A DNA stretch of 55,674 nt from positions 1 through 55,674 of IMG/VR virus record IMGVR_UViG_3300020165_002390, one strand, 5' to 3'. Made by a program: the position numbers and the translations under genes. The DNA is from a virus. Shown piece by piece: positions 40,741 to 49,635 of the stretch (position 1 is the first letter of the stretch; each line of letters starts with the position of its first letter). The notes beneath the pieces were generated by a model. It was not told where the DNA came from. It made no database searches and worked only from the letters and a program-made list of their open reading frames with translations.

Positions 40741-41665
40741 AATAACTTTTTAGTCCTTGATCTAGTGTAAACTGTGGTTCATACTCCAGCAAGTCTTTTG
40801 CCCTACTAATGTCTAGTGTACCACGCATTGGATACAGTTTGTGATTGCCGATGTCCTCTATGTCTGAATCACTACCTGTGATATCTATAATTTTTTCTGC
40901 CAATGTCCTCAGGCTTATGGCGTTGCCGGCCGTTATATTGAAACTGACGTTGGCCACAGATGACAGAGCCGCTAGTATTATACCTCTTGCCGCATCTTGC
41001 CTGTACGTAAAATCAACTTTGTTTTCACCATTGTGTAATGTAATTGTTTTGTTGCTCATTGCTTTCTCGAAAAATTTAGATACTACCCTATCAGGCATAT
41101 CGCCAGGTCCATACACGCCGCTTGGTCTTATGATGTTGTAGTTTAACTCATCTCTCTTTGCAAACAGTTTAACCATACGTTCGCCTGTTAATTTTGCTTC
41201 ACCGTAAATGTTCTTTGGCTTTGTATTTGCATCTTCTTTGGTGCCATCTACAAAATCTCCATAAACCATACTGCTACTAATATAAACAAATTTTTTAATA
41301 TTCCATTTTGACGAGTGCCACAATAAATTAGTGGTTGTGTTGATTACTTTTGGGATTCCAAGAATAGGATCTTCGTCGACTATTTTTGCTCTGGGATAAG
41401 TTGCTAAATGAATCACTATTTCCGGATTGTGTGAAAATGCTTTCAAGCAAACAAGCCTATCCAATATATCTCCTGGTATCATTGACACGTTTTCTAGTTT
41501 CCAATTCCTGGTTCGCCATTCGTAAAGTTTGTATAATTCTTGTTTGGTCATTATGCCATATGTGTCATGATTATCAACTACGGTAACTTTGTGCCCGTCA
41601 TTAGACAACATCTCTACGATCTTCGAACCTATAAAGCCTTTTCCGCCTGTTACTAAAATTTTCAT
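40721..41665 (-). CDS. NAD-dependent nucleotide-sugar epimerase/dehydratase
   Basis: A 314-residue extended SDR. NAD motif VTGGKGFIGSKIVE (~5-18), active site VYISSSMVYGDF (~121-132) and the YGEAK Tyr-Lys pair, then RPSGVYGPGD. The C-terminal LRTLAEKIIDITG fits sugar-nucleotide enzymes. Whether it is an epimerase, dehydratase or reductase cannot be told. Coupled to the DegT-type aminotransferase, a keto-sugar step is likely. Confidence 0.9.
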   Translation of the reverse strand: MKILVTGGKGFIGSKIVEMLSNDGHKVTVVDNHDTYGIMTKQELYKLYEWRTRNWKLENVSMIPGDILDRLVCLKAFSHNPEIVIHLATYPRAKIVDEDPILGIPKVINTTTNLLWHSSKWNIKKFVYISSSMVYGDFVDGTKEDANTKPKNIYGEAKLTGERMVKLFAKRDELNYNIIRPSGVYGPGDMPDRVVSKFFEKAMSNKTITLHNGENKVDFTYRQDAARGIILAALSSVANVSFNITAGNAISLRTLAEKIIDITGSDSDIEDIGNHKLYPMRGTLDISRAKDLLEYEPQFTLDQGLKSYYDWLQN

Positions 41666-41666
41666 A

Positions 41667-42764
41667 TTAATTTGTATAGTAGCCTACTCCGTATTTTTTG
41701 TCAACAACATTCTTACCGCATTTTTGAGAACATTCAACAAATGCATTTTTATTAAAACTATCAAATAAAGTTTGCCATAAGTCATCATTTAAAATTTGTT
41801 CTAAAGATCTGTTGCCCTTTGCGTTTACTAGATGCTTATTCTTAACGAAGAAACTATCCTTCCAATTTATAACTTTTCCGTCATGTTCTAAACTCTTATA
41901 CGGAAAACTTGTCCAACTACACGGAAATATTGTTCCTTCTGCATTCATGTACAACCCTCTGTTTCCTATGAGGCACATAGGCACAATGTCTCCAGTAAAT
42001 TGTTTTTTAATTTCATTAAATTTTTTATAATTTGTTTTCATGTAATTTAATCTTACTGGTATTCTGCCGGATAAATTTTTTATGTGCCGTTCATATCTGT
42101 GCGTCTTGCTGATAAATTTATCGCTTGGCTCCAAAGGATCACTTTCTCCGCCATAAGCATCACCATACTTCGATCCAAATTTGGTGCTATACGTGAGTTG
42201 TAATTGATCACACCCTTGTTTTTGTGCTAATTGTTTTATATGGTCTAACTTCTCTTCGTTGAATTTAAATATTATAGTCGCCCAGTTTACAAAAATCTCA
42301 CTTTCATCAGCACATATTTTCATTCCGGTCATAATACTATCCCAATGATTGTTTACCCTGTATAAATCATTAGACTCTTGATCATAGCCATCTACACTAA
42401 AGTTTATTGAATCGTGCTTGTTAGATACTGCGGCAAAATCCTTCCACCATTTAGCGGTTTTATAACTTCCGTTAGTTATTGTGAATATTTGTATTTTTGG
42501 ATTGTATGATTTTATGTAATCTATTATTGCAACATAGTCTTTAGCATAAATTGGATCACCTACGTCACCACACATTGTAAACCTTTGTGTATATTCAAGA
42601 ATGTTATGGGGGAATACCCTTTTAAATTCTTGTAATGAAATCTCTTTTTGCATCCAACTTATATCTGGATGTTCCTGTCTAGGACATCTTGGACACTTTA
42701 GGCTACACTTTGAACTTGGCTCTATATGCCAATGATACATCTGCCACCCATATCTATTCAACAT
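41667..42764 (-). CDS. Radical SAM protein (SPASM-like C-terminus)
   Basis: A 365-residue enzyme. The cluster motif is SSKCSLKCPRCPR (CxxxCxxC, Cys ~19-26). MCGDVGDPIYA takes the place of the usual GGEP motif, and FSVDGYDQESNDLYRV follows. Near the C-terminus, additional Cys in VPMCLIGNRG, FPCSWTSF and VECSQKCGKNV may bind an auxiliary cluster as in SPASM/twitch proteins. It is separated from the five-gene radical SAM run by five other enzymes. Substrate unknown. It sits between an SDR and the sugar epimerase/aminotransferase pair. Confidence 0.85.
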   Translation of the reverse strand: MLNRYGWQMYHWHIEPSSKCSLKCPRCPRQEHPDISWMQKEISLQEFKRVFPHNILEYTQRFTMCGDVGDPIYAKDYVAIIDYIKSYNPKIQIFTITNGSYKTAKWWKDFAAVSNKHDSINFSVDGYDQESNDLYRVNNHWDSIMTGMKICADESEIFVNWATIIFKFNEEKLDHIKQLAQKQGCDQLQLTYSTKFGSKYGDAYGGESDPLEPSDKFISKTHRYERHIKNLSGRIPVRLNYMKTNYKKFNEIKKQFTGDIVPMCLIGNRGLYMNAEGTIFPCSWTSFPYKSLEHDGKVINWKDSFFVKNKHLVNAKGNRSLEQILNDDLWQTLFDSFNKNAFVECSQKCGKNVVDKKYGVGYYTN

Positions 42765-43260
42765 AAAAATAAATCTCCGGTATGTATAATTTATGTTCTA
42801 AAACAAATCTTACTATACTGACCACGTCGCTTGTGGTCATTTTTTTTCTGCTTTGATTTGCTGTTAATTTTGTATCAGTAACTCCTGGATTAATAAGATA
42901 TGATTTGCATTTGGTTGTTTTCAAATTTACAATATCACAGTGTGCTTTCCTTAAATCTCTTTTGTAATCAACATAGTCTTGATAATTCGAACCTGTAGGC
43001 ATATATGAAGATACTGAACTACCAATTGATATTATTTTCTTTGATTCATCTTTCCATTTGGTAAAGAAAAAATTAAGCAGTTTAGTTTGGCAATCGTTGT
43101 GCCATGCATTGTTTATGAATACTTTGCAATCTTTTAGTTTATTATATACCACTTCTGGGTCATTTATATCTCCATGTGCTCTATCAAATATTACAAAGTT
43201 GTAGGGCATATCCAGTAATGCTTTTCCTATTCCAGAAGTAGTTCCTGTTATACCTATCAT
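42754..43260 (-). CDS. Short-chain dehydrogenase/reductase (short form)
   Basis: A 168-residue protein with the SDR cofactor loop GITGTTSGIGKALL (~3-16), the NNAW variant of the NNAG strand, SIGSSVSSYMP with catalytic Ser and YVDYKRDL with the Tyr-Lys pair, then LINPGVTDT. It is far shorter than typical SDRs (~250) because loops and the C-terminus are trimmed, yet the catalytic residues are all present. Overlaps the radical SAM gene by 11 bases. Presumably reduces or oxidises a sugar or small molecule. Confidence 0.8.
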   Translation of the reverse strand: MIGITGTTSGIGKALLDMPYNFVIFDRAHGDINDPEVVYNKLKDCKVFINNAWHNDCQTKLLNFFFTKWKDESKKIISIGSSVSSYMPTGSNYQDYVDYKRDLRKAHCDIVNLKTTKCKSYLINPGVTDTKLTANQSRKKMTTSDVVSIVRFVLEHKLYIPEIYFYVE

Positions 43261-44726
43261 AACACTTTTACCCCATACTTTGCTGTCCAGTCTTTACCAT
43301 CTTTGGTGTCATTTACCATGGGCATACCCTTGATGTTCAAACTAGTATTCAAAAGTATGGGACAACCTGTCTCTTTCTTCCATGCTTTCAGCAGTTCATA
43401 AAACCCTTCATTGTCGCTTTTTGACACGGTTTGCACCCTAGATGTGCCGTCATAGTGCAATATGGCAGGACAGTCTTTACCATGCGTGTACGCCGCTGTG
43501 TATTGCATATAGGGGGTGTTTTTCACGCCGGTAGGTAGGTCAAAATAGTCGTTTACATCCTCTTCTAGTATGGCTGGAGCAAACGGTCTGAACTTCTGTC
43601 TTTTCTTTATACCATTTACCAGATCCTTGATCTCCTCACCCCTGGGGTCGGCTAATAACGATCTATTACCAAGTGCCCTTGGTCCAAACTCTGCCCTACC
43701 ATTTGCAACTCCCACCATCTTGTTTTCTTTCAATTCTTTAATAATTGCGTCCACAGGATACTCACCTTCTATGTTGTGCCCTAGGAATGGATGTTTCCAA
43801 TTGATGTGTGATTTTTGGTGTGCCGCTATACAACCCAGACTGGATCCTGCATCTCCTGGATTTGGTATGATCCATATGTTGTCAAACAATCCTAAATTTG
43901 CAAGTAACTTGTTGGCCGCACAGTTAAGTGCTACCCCGCCGGCATATACCAAATTACGTGAACCGTACTTGCTGGCCCTGTGCCATAGATCTGCAAGGCA
44001 TTCTTCTGTGACTGCCTGTATGCTGGCCGCTAGGTCCATCGGGTCTGCTTCCGGATGCCATTCACTCAGTCCTCTGTGTAAATTTTTCTTAAGTTTGAAA
44101 GGTGACTGATGCACAAAGTCATTGTATATGTCTTCCTTATATTTGGGTTTGCCGTATGCGGCCATGCCCATTAGGATATATTCTTCTTCCGCAGGTTTCA
44201 ATCCACAACGATGTGTGAATGCTGAATACAATATACCTATGCTGTGTGGATACTTAATTGTTTCTTTTCTTTCTATCCAAATTTTGTCCGCAGTTGATAT
44301 GGAAACAGTATCCCATTCACCTATGGCGTCCACTGTGAGTATTGTTGCTCCTGTGTCCTTGAATGGTGACGTGAAATAACCTGCCGCGGCGTGTGAGTCA
44401 TGGTGTTTCACATACTCATCAATCTTGATGTTGAAGTGATCCAGGTGCCACTGTGGCATCTCTGTGTAACTGAAGGCATCTGCCCATTGTCCTGCGTACA
44501 GTTGCCTTGTTTTCTTAAGCCATGGTTTTTCGTAGTAAACAACTTTATCGAATGGACCATAGGTCATTGCTTCATTCACTATTGCCCAATTCAAGTAATG
44601 ATCATTCTTAACTTTTGAATAACGTTCACTGTGTGCCGCCCACAATATTTCACCTATGCCAGAGCTATAGTCCACAACACTCATGGACGCATCGTGGTTC
44701 ATGCAGTTTATTCCTAGTATCCTCAT
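43257..44726 (-). CDS. NodU/CmcH-type carbamoyltransferase
   Basis: A 489-residue enzyme; the start is the ATG at 44726 in a TAATG overlap with trxB, giving RILGINCMNHDASMSVVD. HHDSHAAAGYF (~110-120) and ILTVDAIGEWDTVSI are the Kae1-like nucleotide site. AEEEYILMGMAAYG and VYAGGVALNCAANKLL, then GRAEFGPRALGNRSLLADPR, are typical of O-carbamoyltransferases. The C-terminal YrdC-like part includes SRVQTVSK and LLNTSLNIKGMPMV. These enzymes add carbamoyl groups to sugar hydroxyls in antibiotics, Nod factors and glycans, so a decorated sugar is likely made by the island. Confidence 0.93.
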   Translation of the reverse strand: MRILGINCMNHDASMSVVDYSSGIGEILWAAHSERYSKVKNDHYLNWAIVNEAMTYGPFDKVVYYEKPWLKKTRQLYAGQWADAFSYTEMPQWHLDHFNIKIDEYVKHHDSHAAAGYFTSPFKDTGATILTVDAIGEWDTVSISTADKIWIERKETIKYPHSIGILYSAFTHRCGLKPAEEEYILMGMAAYGKPKYKEDIYNDFVHQSPFKLKKNLHRGLSEWHPEADPMDLAASIQAVTEECLADLWHRASKYGSRNLVYAGGVALNCAANKLLANLGLFDNIWIIPNPGDAGSSLGCIAAHQKSHINWKHPFLGHNIEGEYPVDAIIKELKENKMVGVANGRAEFGPRALGNRSLLADPRGEEIKDLVNGIKKRQKFRPFAPAILEEDVNDYFDLPTGVKNTPYMQYTAAYTHGKDCPAILHYDGTSRVQTVSKSDNEGFYELLKAWKKETGCPILLNTSLNIKGMPMVNDTKDGKDWTAKYGVKVL

Positions 44727-45673
44727 TAGGATTCCTTTGTGGCTAGATATTTCTCGGCCTCTAGTGCGGCCATACAACCCATTCCTGCGGCCGTGACTGC
44801 CTGCCTGTAAGTTTTATCTTTCACATCACCTGCGGCATACACACCAGGTATATTTGTTTCTGTACTGTCTGGTCTAGTAATGATGTAGTTTTCATCGTCC
44901 ATTTCTATCTGTCCTTTGAAAATTTGTGTTGCTGGGTCATGTCCTATTGCTATAAACACACCATCAACATCTACAGTTGTAGTGCCTAAACCAAAATCAT
45001 CTTTTGTATTTTTTAATTTTACGCCAGTAACATTTAGTGGATCGTCATTTCCGATCACTTCTTCTATTTGGCTATTCCATATAACTTCTACTTTTGGATT
45101 GCTGAACAACCTATCTTGTAATATTTTTTCCGCTCTTAGACTGTCTCTTCTGTGTACAAGGTAAACTTTACTAGCAATATTTGTTAAGTATAATGCTTCT
45201 TCAACAGCACTGTTACCGCCGCCTACCACTAATACTGTTTTGTCTTGGAAAAAGAATCCATCACAAGTAGCACAGGCACTTACACCATAACCGTTAAATT
45301 TCTTTTCACTGTCGATGCCTAACCATCTTGCTTGGGCGCCTGTTGATATAATCACACTGTCTGCCGTGTATGTTTCCCCACTTTCTCCAATTGCCGTGAA
45401 AGGCCTTTGACCGAAGTCCACTGACTTGATCATGTCTGTGATGATATCTGTTCCAACACTCTTTGCTTGTTGTTGCATTTGTTCCATTAACCACGGACCT
45501 TGTATCACATCACCAAATCCTGGATAGTTTTCAACGTCTGTCGTTATCGTCAACTGACCACCTGGTTGTGTGCCTTGCACCATCATTGGCTTCAGCATGG
45601 CCCTCGCTGTGTATATTGCGGCTGTGTATCCTGCGGGTCCTGATCCGATTATCAATACTTTCGAGTGTTTCAT
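44726..45673 (-). CDS. trxB: Thioredoxin reductase
   Basis: A 315-residue flavoprotein with FAD motif VLIIGSGPAGYTAAIYTAR (~6-24), redox-active disulfide CATC in SACATCDGFFF (~136-146), NADPH motif VLVVGGGNSAVEEALYL and the C-terminal FAD contact GVYAAGDVKDKTYRQAV. Length matches bacterial TrxB (~315-320). The start at 45673 overlaps the upstream stop as ATGA. It reduces thioredoxin; in this operon it may reactivate radical SAM partners or serve the phage peroxiredoxin, or support ribonucleotide reduction elsewhere in the genome. Confidence 0.95.
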   Translation of the reverse strand: MKHSKVLIIGSGPAGYTAAIYTARAMLKPMMVQGTQPGGQLTITTDVENYPGFGDVIQGPWLMEQMQQQAKSVGTDIITDMIKSVDFGQRPFTAIGESGETYTADSVIISTGAQARWLGIDSEKKFNGYGVSACATCDGFFFQDKTVLVVGGGNSAVEEALYLTNIASKVYLVHRRDSLRAEKILQDRLFSNPKVEVIWNSQIEEVIGNDDPLNVTGVKLKNTKDDFGLGTTTVDVDGVFIAIGHDPATQIFKGQIEMDDENYIITRPDSTETNIPGVYAAGDVKDKTYRQAVTAAGMGCMAALEAEKYLATKES

Positions 45674-46227
45674 CTTATATTGAACCATCCTTTCGCTCTG
45701 TTTTTTAACACTTCCCATGTTTCCAATTCAATGTCATATTCAAAGTTCTGTGTTGTTAGATGTTTTCCCACCAACTTGGCTCCGTTCTTCAGATGGAACT
45801 TCTCTGCCATTTCTGTTAGAGGTGAGAGTGTGACCAATCTGTTCAAGTGATTGGATTGCTTGATCATCTTGTACACTTCGTTGACCATGTGCTTTCCGCC
45901 ACCTTTCTTCTTGGCCCACACCGTGTAGGCTATTGCCGTTGAACCTTGTACTCCTGCCCTGTTTACTGCCTGCATGGCGGCGTCCCGACTCATGGTATCC
46001 ATCTCCTCCACGCTCTTTGGTATTCCGTGTGTGAAGGCGAAACACATAACAGCCGCTATGTCACCTTCCTCGTCTTTGATCCCAAATATCTTCCTGCCAT
46101 GGGATTGTCTAAACTCTAGGCTTAATTCTGGTCGTACCGGATCTTCCGTGACATCTATGTACGGCAACTCTATCAGTTCGAACTTGGCCTTCTTTTCCAG
46201 TGCCTTTTTAATTTTTGTTAATACCAT
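45670..46227 (-). CDS. GNAT-family acetyltransferase
   Basis: A 185-residue protein. The core pattern is EEGDIAAVMCFAFTHGIP (beta 2-3), then AIAYTVWAKKKGGGKHMVNE with the strand and the basic Gly-rich acetyl-CoA loop, and LSPLTEMAEKFHLKNGAKLV matching the A and B motifs of GNAT enzymes. I recall relatives in T4-like marine phages. Substrate not evident; sugar or protein amines are possible. Confidence 0.75.
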   Translation of the reverse strand: MVLTKIKKALEKKAKFELIELPYIDVTEDPVRPELSLEFRQSHGRKIFGIKDEEGDIAAVMCFAFTHGIPKSVEEMDTMSRDAAMQAVNRAGVQGSTAIAYTVWAKKKGGGKHMVNEVYKMIKQSNHLNRLVTLSPLTEMAEKFHLKNGAKLVGKHLTTQNFEYDIELETWEVLKNRAKGWFNIR

Positions 46228-46228
46228 T

Positions 46229-46333
46229 TTACTTGTATATGAATGGGTCTTTCTTTTTCAGCTCTTTGAGTCTTTTCCTGTACTTCAGTTCTTGTTTGAT
46301 CTTGTCGATCATTTTACGTATCCATGTTAACAT
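46229..46333 (-). CDS. 34-residue basic helical phage peptide
   Basis: A short frame in the only gap of the island. It starts in a TAATG overlap with the SGNH-like gene and stops one base before the acetyltransferase start. Sequence elements are TWIRKMIDKIKQELKYRKR and KKKDPFIYK: an amphipathic, strongly basic helix with no Cys, Ser or Thr core. I recall a nearly identical small protein ending RDPFIYK in many T4-like cyanophages, which supports it as a genuine gene. Function unknown. Confidence 0.65.
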   Translation of the reverse strand: MLTWIRKMIDKIKQELKYRKRLKELKKKDPFIYK

Positions 46334-47127
46334 TATTTGTCTCCTATCAGTTTGTTAAAAGTTGGTAACATTAATTGTACAGCATCCTGGTGTGATTCGT
46401 CAAGTGGATGTGTGGTGGCTCGGGCGTAGTCATTCAGCAGTGCCCATTGGTTGAAACCCATCATGCGTTCTCCAAAAGTGAACCATTTGGTAATGTCTAT
46501 CTCTGAGTGCAGTGCAGTCATCAGATCATCCTTGTCCTTGTGGTGTCGCATGTGATCGTAAAACAGCGTGTTGTCCGCTAGTGTGAAGAAAAATGGTATT
46601 TTCCTCTTCTCCAGTATGTTCTGCAACCATGTGATCGATTTCCAACTGAGATATATCTCATGATACTCGTTGGCGGCATTTTTATAAAGACTGTCTGCGA
46701 AGTCTCGCACTCCTATCTTTGCAGTTTCCTCGGATCTCTTTTGCCAGATCTCTTGCTGTATGTCTGAGTCCGACAATTTAGACATGGCTTCTTCATGCCC
46801 TTTCCTGGTGTCCCAAGGCGATATCGAAACCCAACGACTGCCATCTAACTTCTTGTATTCTGGCATGGCCCAGTCATACCTTGAGGGGAAACTCCACATC
46901 ACTGCGACGGCACCAATGTACTCGTTTGAATTTATTGCCATGAACACACGGCGTGCTATGGCTTGGTTGCCCAATCCACCAGAGGCTGTGCAGACGTATT
47001 CCATTCCTGCGTTCTCGCAAAGGCGGTGTGCCCATGTCTTCGCTGATGGCGTGTTGCCATTGACATCGTCACTGAGTTCGTTCCCGAATGTGAAACTGCA
47101 ACCACCTGCTATGAATTTCTTAGTCAT
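46333..47127 (-). CDS. SGNH-hydrolase-like protein
   Basis: A 264-residue protein. Block I Ser turn is FIAGGCSFTFGNELSDD (~5-21), block II TASGGLGNQAIARRVF (~47-62) with the conserved Gly-Asn, and VAVMWSFPSRYDW. The C-terminal THPLDESHQDAVQL carries the H/D-x-x-H-type ending (HPxxxxH) typical of the DUF6071-like phage group. Probably hydrolyses or binds an ester on a glycan. It overlaps the neighbouring radical SAM gene by 8 bases. Third member of this fold in the window. Confidence 0.65.
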   Translation of the reverse strand: MTKKFIAGGCSFTFGNELSDDVNGNTPSAKTWAHRLCENAGMEYVCTASGGLGNQAIARRVFMAINSNEYIGAVAVMWSFPSRYDWAMPEYKKLDGSRWVSISPWDTRKGHEEAMSKLSDSDIQQEIWQKRSEETAKIGVRDFADSLYKNAANEYHEIYLSWKSITWLQNILEKRKIPFFFTLADNTLFYDHMRHHKDKDDLMTALHSEIDITKWFTFGERMMGFNQWALLNDYARATTHPLDESHQDAVQLMLPTFNKLIGDK

Positions 47128-48301
47128 ATATTTTTAGTATGTTATTTAAAAGTGGAAACACATCTCCGAAATTTTCTTTCCTATACTGATCCGTTTGTAG
47201 TATTCTTCTTTTTCTTTCTGCTCTTATTTCAGGAGAATCCCTGTCAGCGGCATTCATGAATCTTATGCTGGGTTGATAGTCTGTAAGCATGTGGTATCTA
47301 TCTACTACTATGTCTTTGACTTGTTGTGGCAGTGTTTGAATGTTGAACACATCTGGGTCAAAGCAAGTGTTCACATAGAAAAACTTGGGTTGAAACTGTG
47401 CCACCCACAATGCCATCTTGGCCCAGTTGAACACGTTGAATATATTCACTGTCGAACATATTTGAAAATCCATGTTAGGAGTTTTCATTTCTTTAAACTT
47501 GACAAGATTTTGATTTACTTCTCTCCACTTGGCAGGATGTCTTTGATACTCAAAAGGTTCTCCCACATCATCAATACTAAATGCCACTTCCACATGTTTG
47601 AAGCAACTCCATAGGTCAAATATTTCCTGTGGTGGCAACTGTGTGCCATTTGTGTTGTAATGTATATCTATGTCCTTGGCATATCCCTTCTCAACACAGT
47701 GCATCAGTATCTTGAAGTGATCCTTGATCATAAACGGTTCACCGCCTGTGAATTCAAAGTACTCCACATATTTCAGATCCTCCTGCAACTCCTCGAAGAA
47801 CTGTGGGTTACGTTTTGGCCATCCTCCCTCCTTGAGTTGTTTCCTGGCCACAGGATTATCTCCACCCTTGGCCGTCTCATAATCTATTTCTTCCTGAGCC
47901 CATTTTGAGGAACTCCACGATCCACATATCCTACATTTAAGATTACACACGTTGCCCAACTTAAAGTCAATAAACTTCAGCGTTGGCTCGCTGTTAGGTG
48001 TCCAGTTTTCTAAACTGCTACGCATTTTGTAAATTGAATTCTGTCTTTTACTTGTTTTGCCGGCATCTTCTTCTTGCCAACAACTTTGACATCCTTTAGG
48101 ACGCTTACCTTCCCTGAACTTTTTCCTTAGAAGTTCCATGTACTCTGTTTGCTGTATGGATTTTAAACTTTGTTCGTACACTTTGACTCCAGGAATACTA
48201 CCCTTGTACAAACAGCAAGGAGACGCACCGCCATTTACATCAACTTCTAAATGGTTCCACGGTAATGGGCATATGTTTGAATCTATATACTTGTCCACCA
48301 C
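47120..48301 (-). CDS. Radical SAM protein with N-terminal twitch-like Cys domain (1 of 5)
   Basis: A 393-residue protein. N-terminal Cys segments NICPLPWNHLEVD (~10-22), SPCCLYKG (~27-34) and PKGCQSCWQEE (~68-78) form a probable auxiliary cluster domain. The radical SAM cluster is LGNVCNLKCRICGSW (~115-129), followed by FEFTGGEPFM and IHYNTNGT. This arrangement matches twitch-type radical SAM proteins seen in marine phages. It is the last of five consecutive homologues in transcription order. Substrate unknown; peptide, sugar and RNA targets are all known for the superfamily. Confidence 0.88.
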   Translation of the reverse strand: MVDKYIDSNICPLPWNHLEVDVNGGASPCCLYKGSIPGVKVYEQSLKSIQQTEYMELLRKKFREGKRPKGCQSCWQEEDAGKTSKRQNSIYKMRSSLENWTPNSEPTLKFIDFKLGNVCNLKCRICGSWSSSKWAQEEIDYETAKGGDNPVARKQLKEGGWPKRNPQFFEELQEDLKYVEYFEFTGGEPFMIKDHFKILMHCVEKGYAKDIDIHYNTNGTQLPPQEIFDLWSCFKHVEVAFSIDDVGEPFEYQRHPAKWREVNQNLVKFKEMKTPNMDFQICSTVNIFNVFNWAKMALWVAQFQPKFFYVNTCFDPDVFNIQTLPQQVKDIVVDRYHMLTDYQPSIRFMNAADRDSPEIRAERKRRILQTDQYRKENFGDVFPLLNNILKIYD

Positions 48302-49635
48302 TCTAACGCCTTTTTGTTTTTTGCTAATATTTTCTTGATGTCTGTGCCACGTATGCGATCTAATCTTTCAATTTCTGCCTTGCCGTCTTTCTGCCCTTTT
48401 TTGTAAATTTCCTCATCATACACCAGCTCATTGTTTCTCTTCTGTTTCTGCATTTCATCTAACTGTGCAAAGAAATTGTTAAGATTTTTATTTTTATATT
48501 TGATGGTTTTTTCTCTTGCGTCATCGATCATCTCACTCATTATATCATATGGCATGAACAGTGGTGCCATTGCATTGTCCTCGGAGAAGTTGAAAACCTG
48601 TTTGGTCAACAGTTCTATTCCTAGTTCGTTGCTGAGTAAAACCATATTTTCAAGATCGAACAATCCTGGCATGGTTATAGTGAGGTCCAGTTGTATACGC
48701 TGGTAAGGTCCCTGGACGTATTTCAACCCATACCTCATGTTTTCAAGCCATTCGGAATATTTCAACCCTGTCCTGATGTACTCTCCAGTTTCACCTGTCC
48801 CGTCGATAGAAGCACAAATCTGAAATTGTTGGTAGTGTTTCAATATGTCTTCGAATAAATTTTTACCATAAAAGTTGATACGACTCATGTTTGAGTTGTA
48901 CCTGGCCAAGACATTTTCAGCATATCCTAGTTCCTTGATCCTCTCCATTGCCGTCCAATGTATCTTCCACATCAAAGGTTCTCCACCGCACCAGTATATC
49001 TCTGTTATTCTTTTTTCCTCCACTGCCGCCGTAAACTCCTTAACCACTTGCTGGTCATGGAACTTTTCTAATTTTTCCTTTATGTCCTTCCTGCCCCATA
49101 TCCTGTGATCTTTGTACACGTACTCCGGATCGATTTCTCCCAGGCCGTACTTCCTGTTCTCCGCTTCCCATGTGCTACTCAACATGTCACCGCACATCCT
49201 ACAACTGAAATTGCAAAGGTTTGTAAAACGATAGTCAAAACTTTCTACTTTCATTTTCGTTTCACCTGTTTCGTCCGTGCTGGCAAATGCTTCGTCAACT
49301 TTGTGCTTGTACAGATGGTTGAAGTGCTGTCTGTACACCTGCTCGTTAAGCAATTTGTCGTTGCACACGGCACACTGTGGTATCTCCTCACCGGCCAGTA
49401 ATTTTTGTCTCACAGTCTTCATGTATTCTGAATTCCAATGCTGGTCGAGGGTTGTAAGGTTTATTTTGTCATTGTGTCCTTTAGGATCAATTGTGTCTAT
49501 GTACTGTTTGAAGTTTGCCGATGACTCACGTGAACTGCAACACAGTCTTCTTTCCATCTGTGGTGATAGGTATGTGTGCGTCCACGGCGCCATGCAGAAC
49601 GTTTTGTTGCCTTCTGACGGTTTAATCTTCTTCAT
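48283..49635 (-). CDS. Radical SAM protein with N-terminal twitch-like Cys domain (2 of 5)
   Basis: A 450-residue homologue. N-terminal Cys set TFCMAPWTHTYLSPQ (~12-26), RRLCCSSRESS and IPQCAVCNDK; radical SAM motif FTNLCNFSCRMCGDM (~132-146); IYWCGGEPLMW with the GGE motif. The C-terminus is Lys-rich. It is longer in the region after the cluster than the 47120 copy, suggesting a different substrate pocket. Overlaps neighbours by 19 and 14 bases, so all five are translated from one mRNA. Confidence 0.88.
   Translation of the reverse strand: MKKIKPSEGNKTFCMAPWTHTYLSPQMERRLCCSSRESSANFKQYIDTIDPKGHNDKINLTTLDQHWNSEYMKTVRQKLLAGEEIPQCAVCNDKLLNEQVYRQHFNHLYKHKVDEAFASTDETGETKMKVESFDYRFTNLCNFSCRMCGDMLSSTWEAENRKYGLGEIDPEYVYKDHRIWGRKDIKEKLEKFHDQQVVKEFTAAVEEKRITEIYWCGGEPLMWKIHWTAMERIKELGYAENVLARYNSNMSRINFYGKNLFEDILKHYQQFQICASIDGTGETGEYIRTGLKYSEWLENMRYGLKYVQGPYQRIQLDLTITMPGLFDLENMVLLSNELGIELLTKQVFNFSEDNAMAPLFMPYDIMSEMIDDAREKTIKYKNKNLNNFFAQLDEMQKQKRNNELVYDEEIYKKGQKDGKAEIERLDRIRGTDIKKILAKNKKALEWWTSI

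Noticed and set aside
46229-46333. The 34-residue peptide as a RiPP precursor for the radical SAM run
   Set aside because: It lacks Cys, Ser and Thr core residues and leader-core layout, and I recall near-identical peptides in phages without such enzymes.
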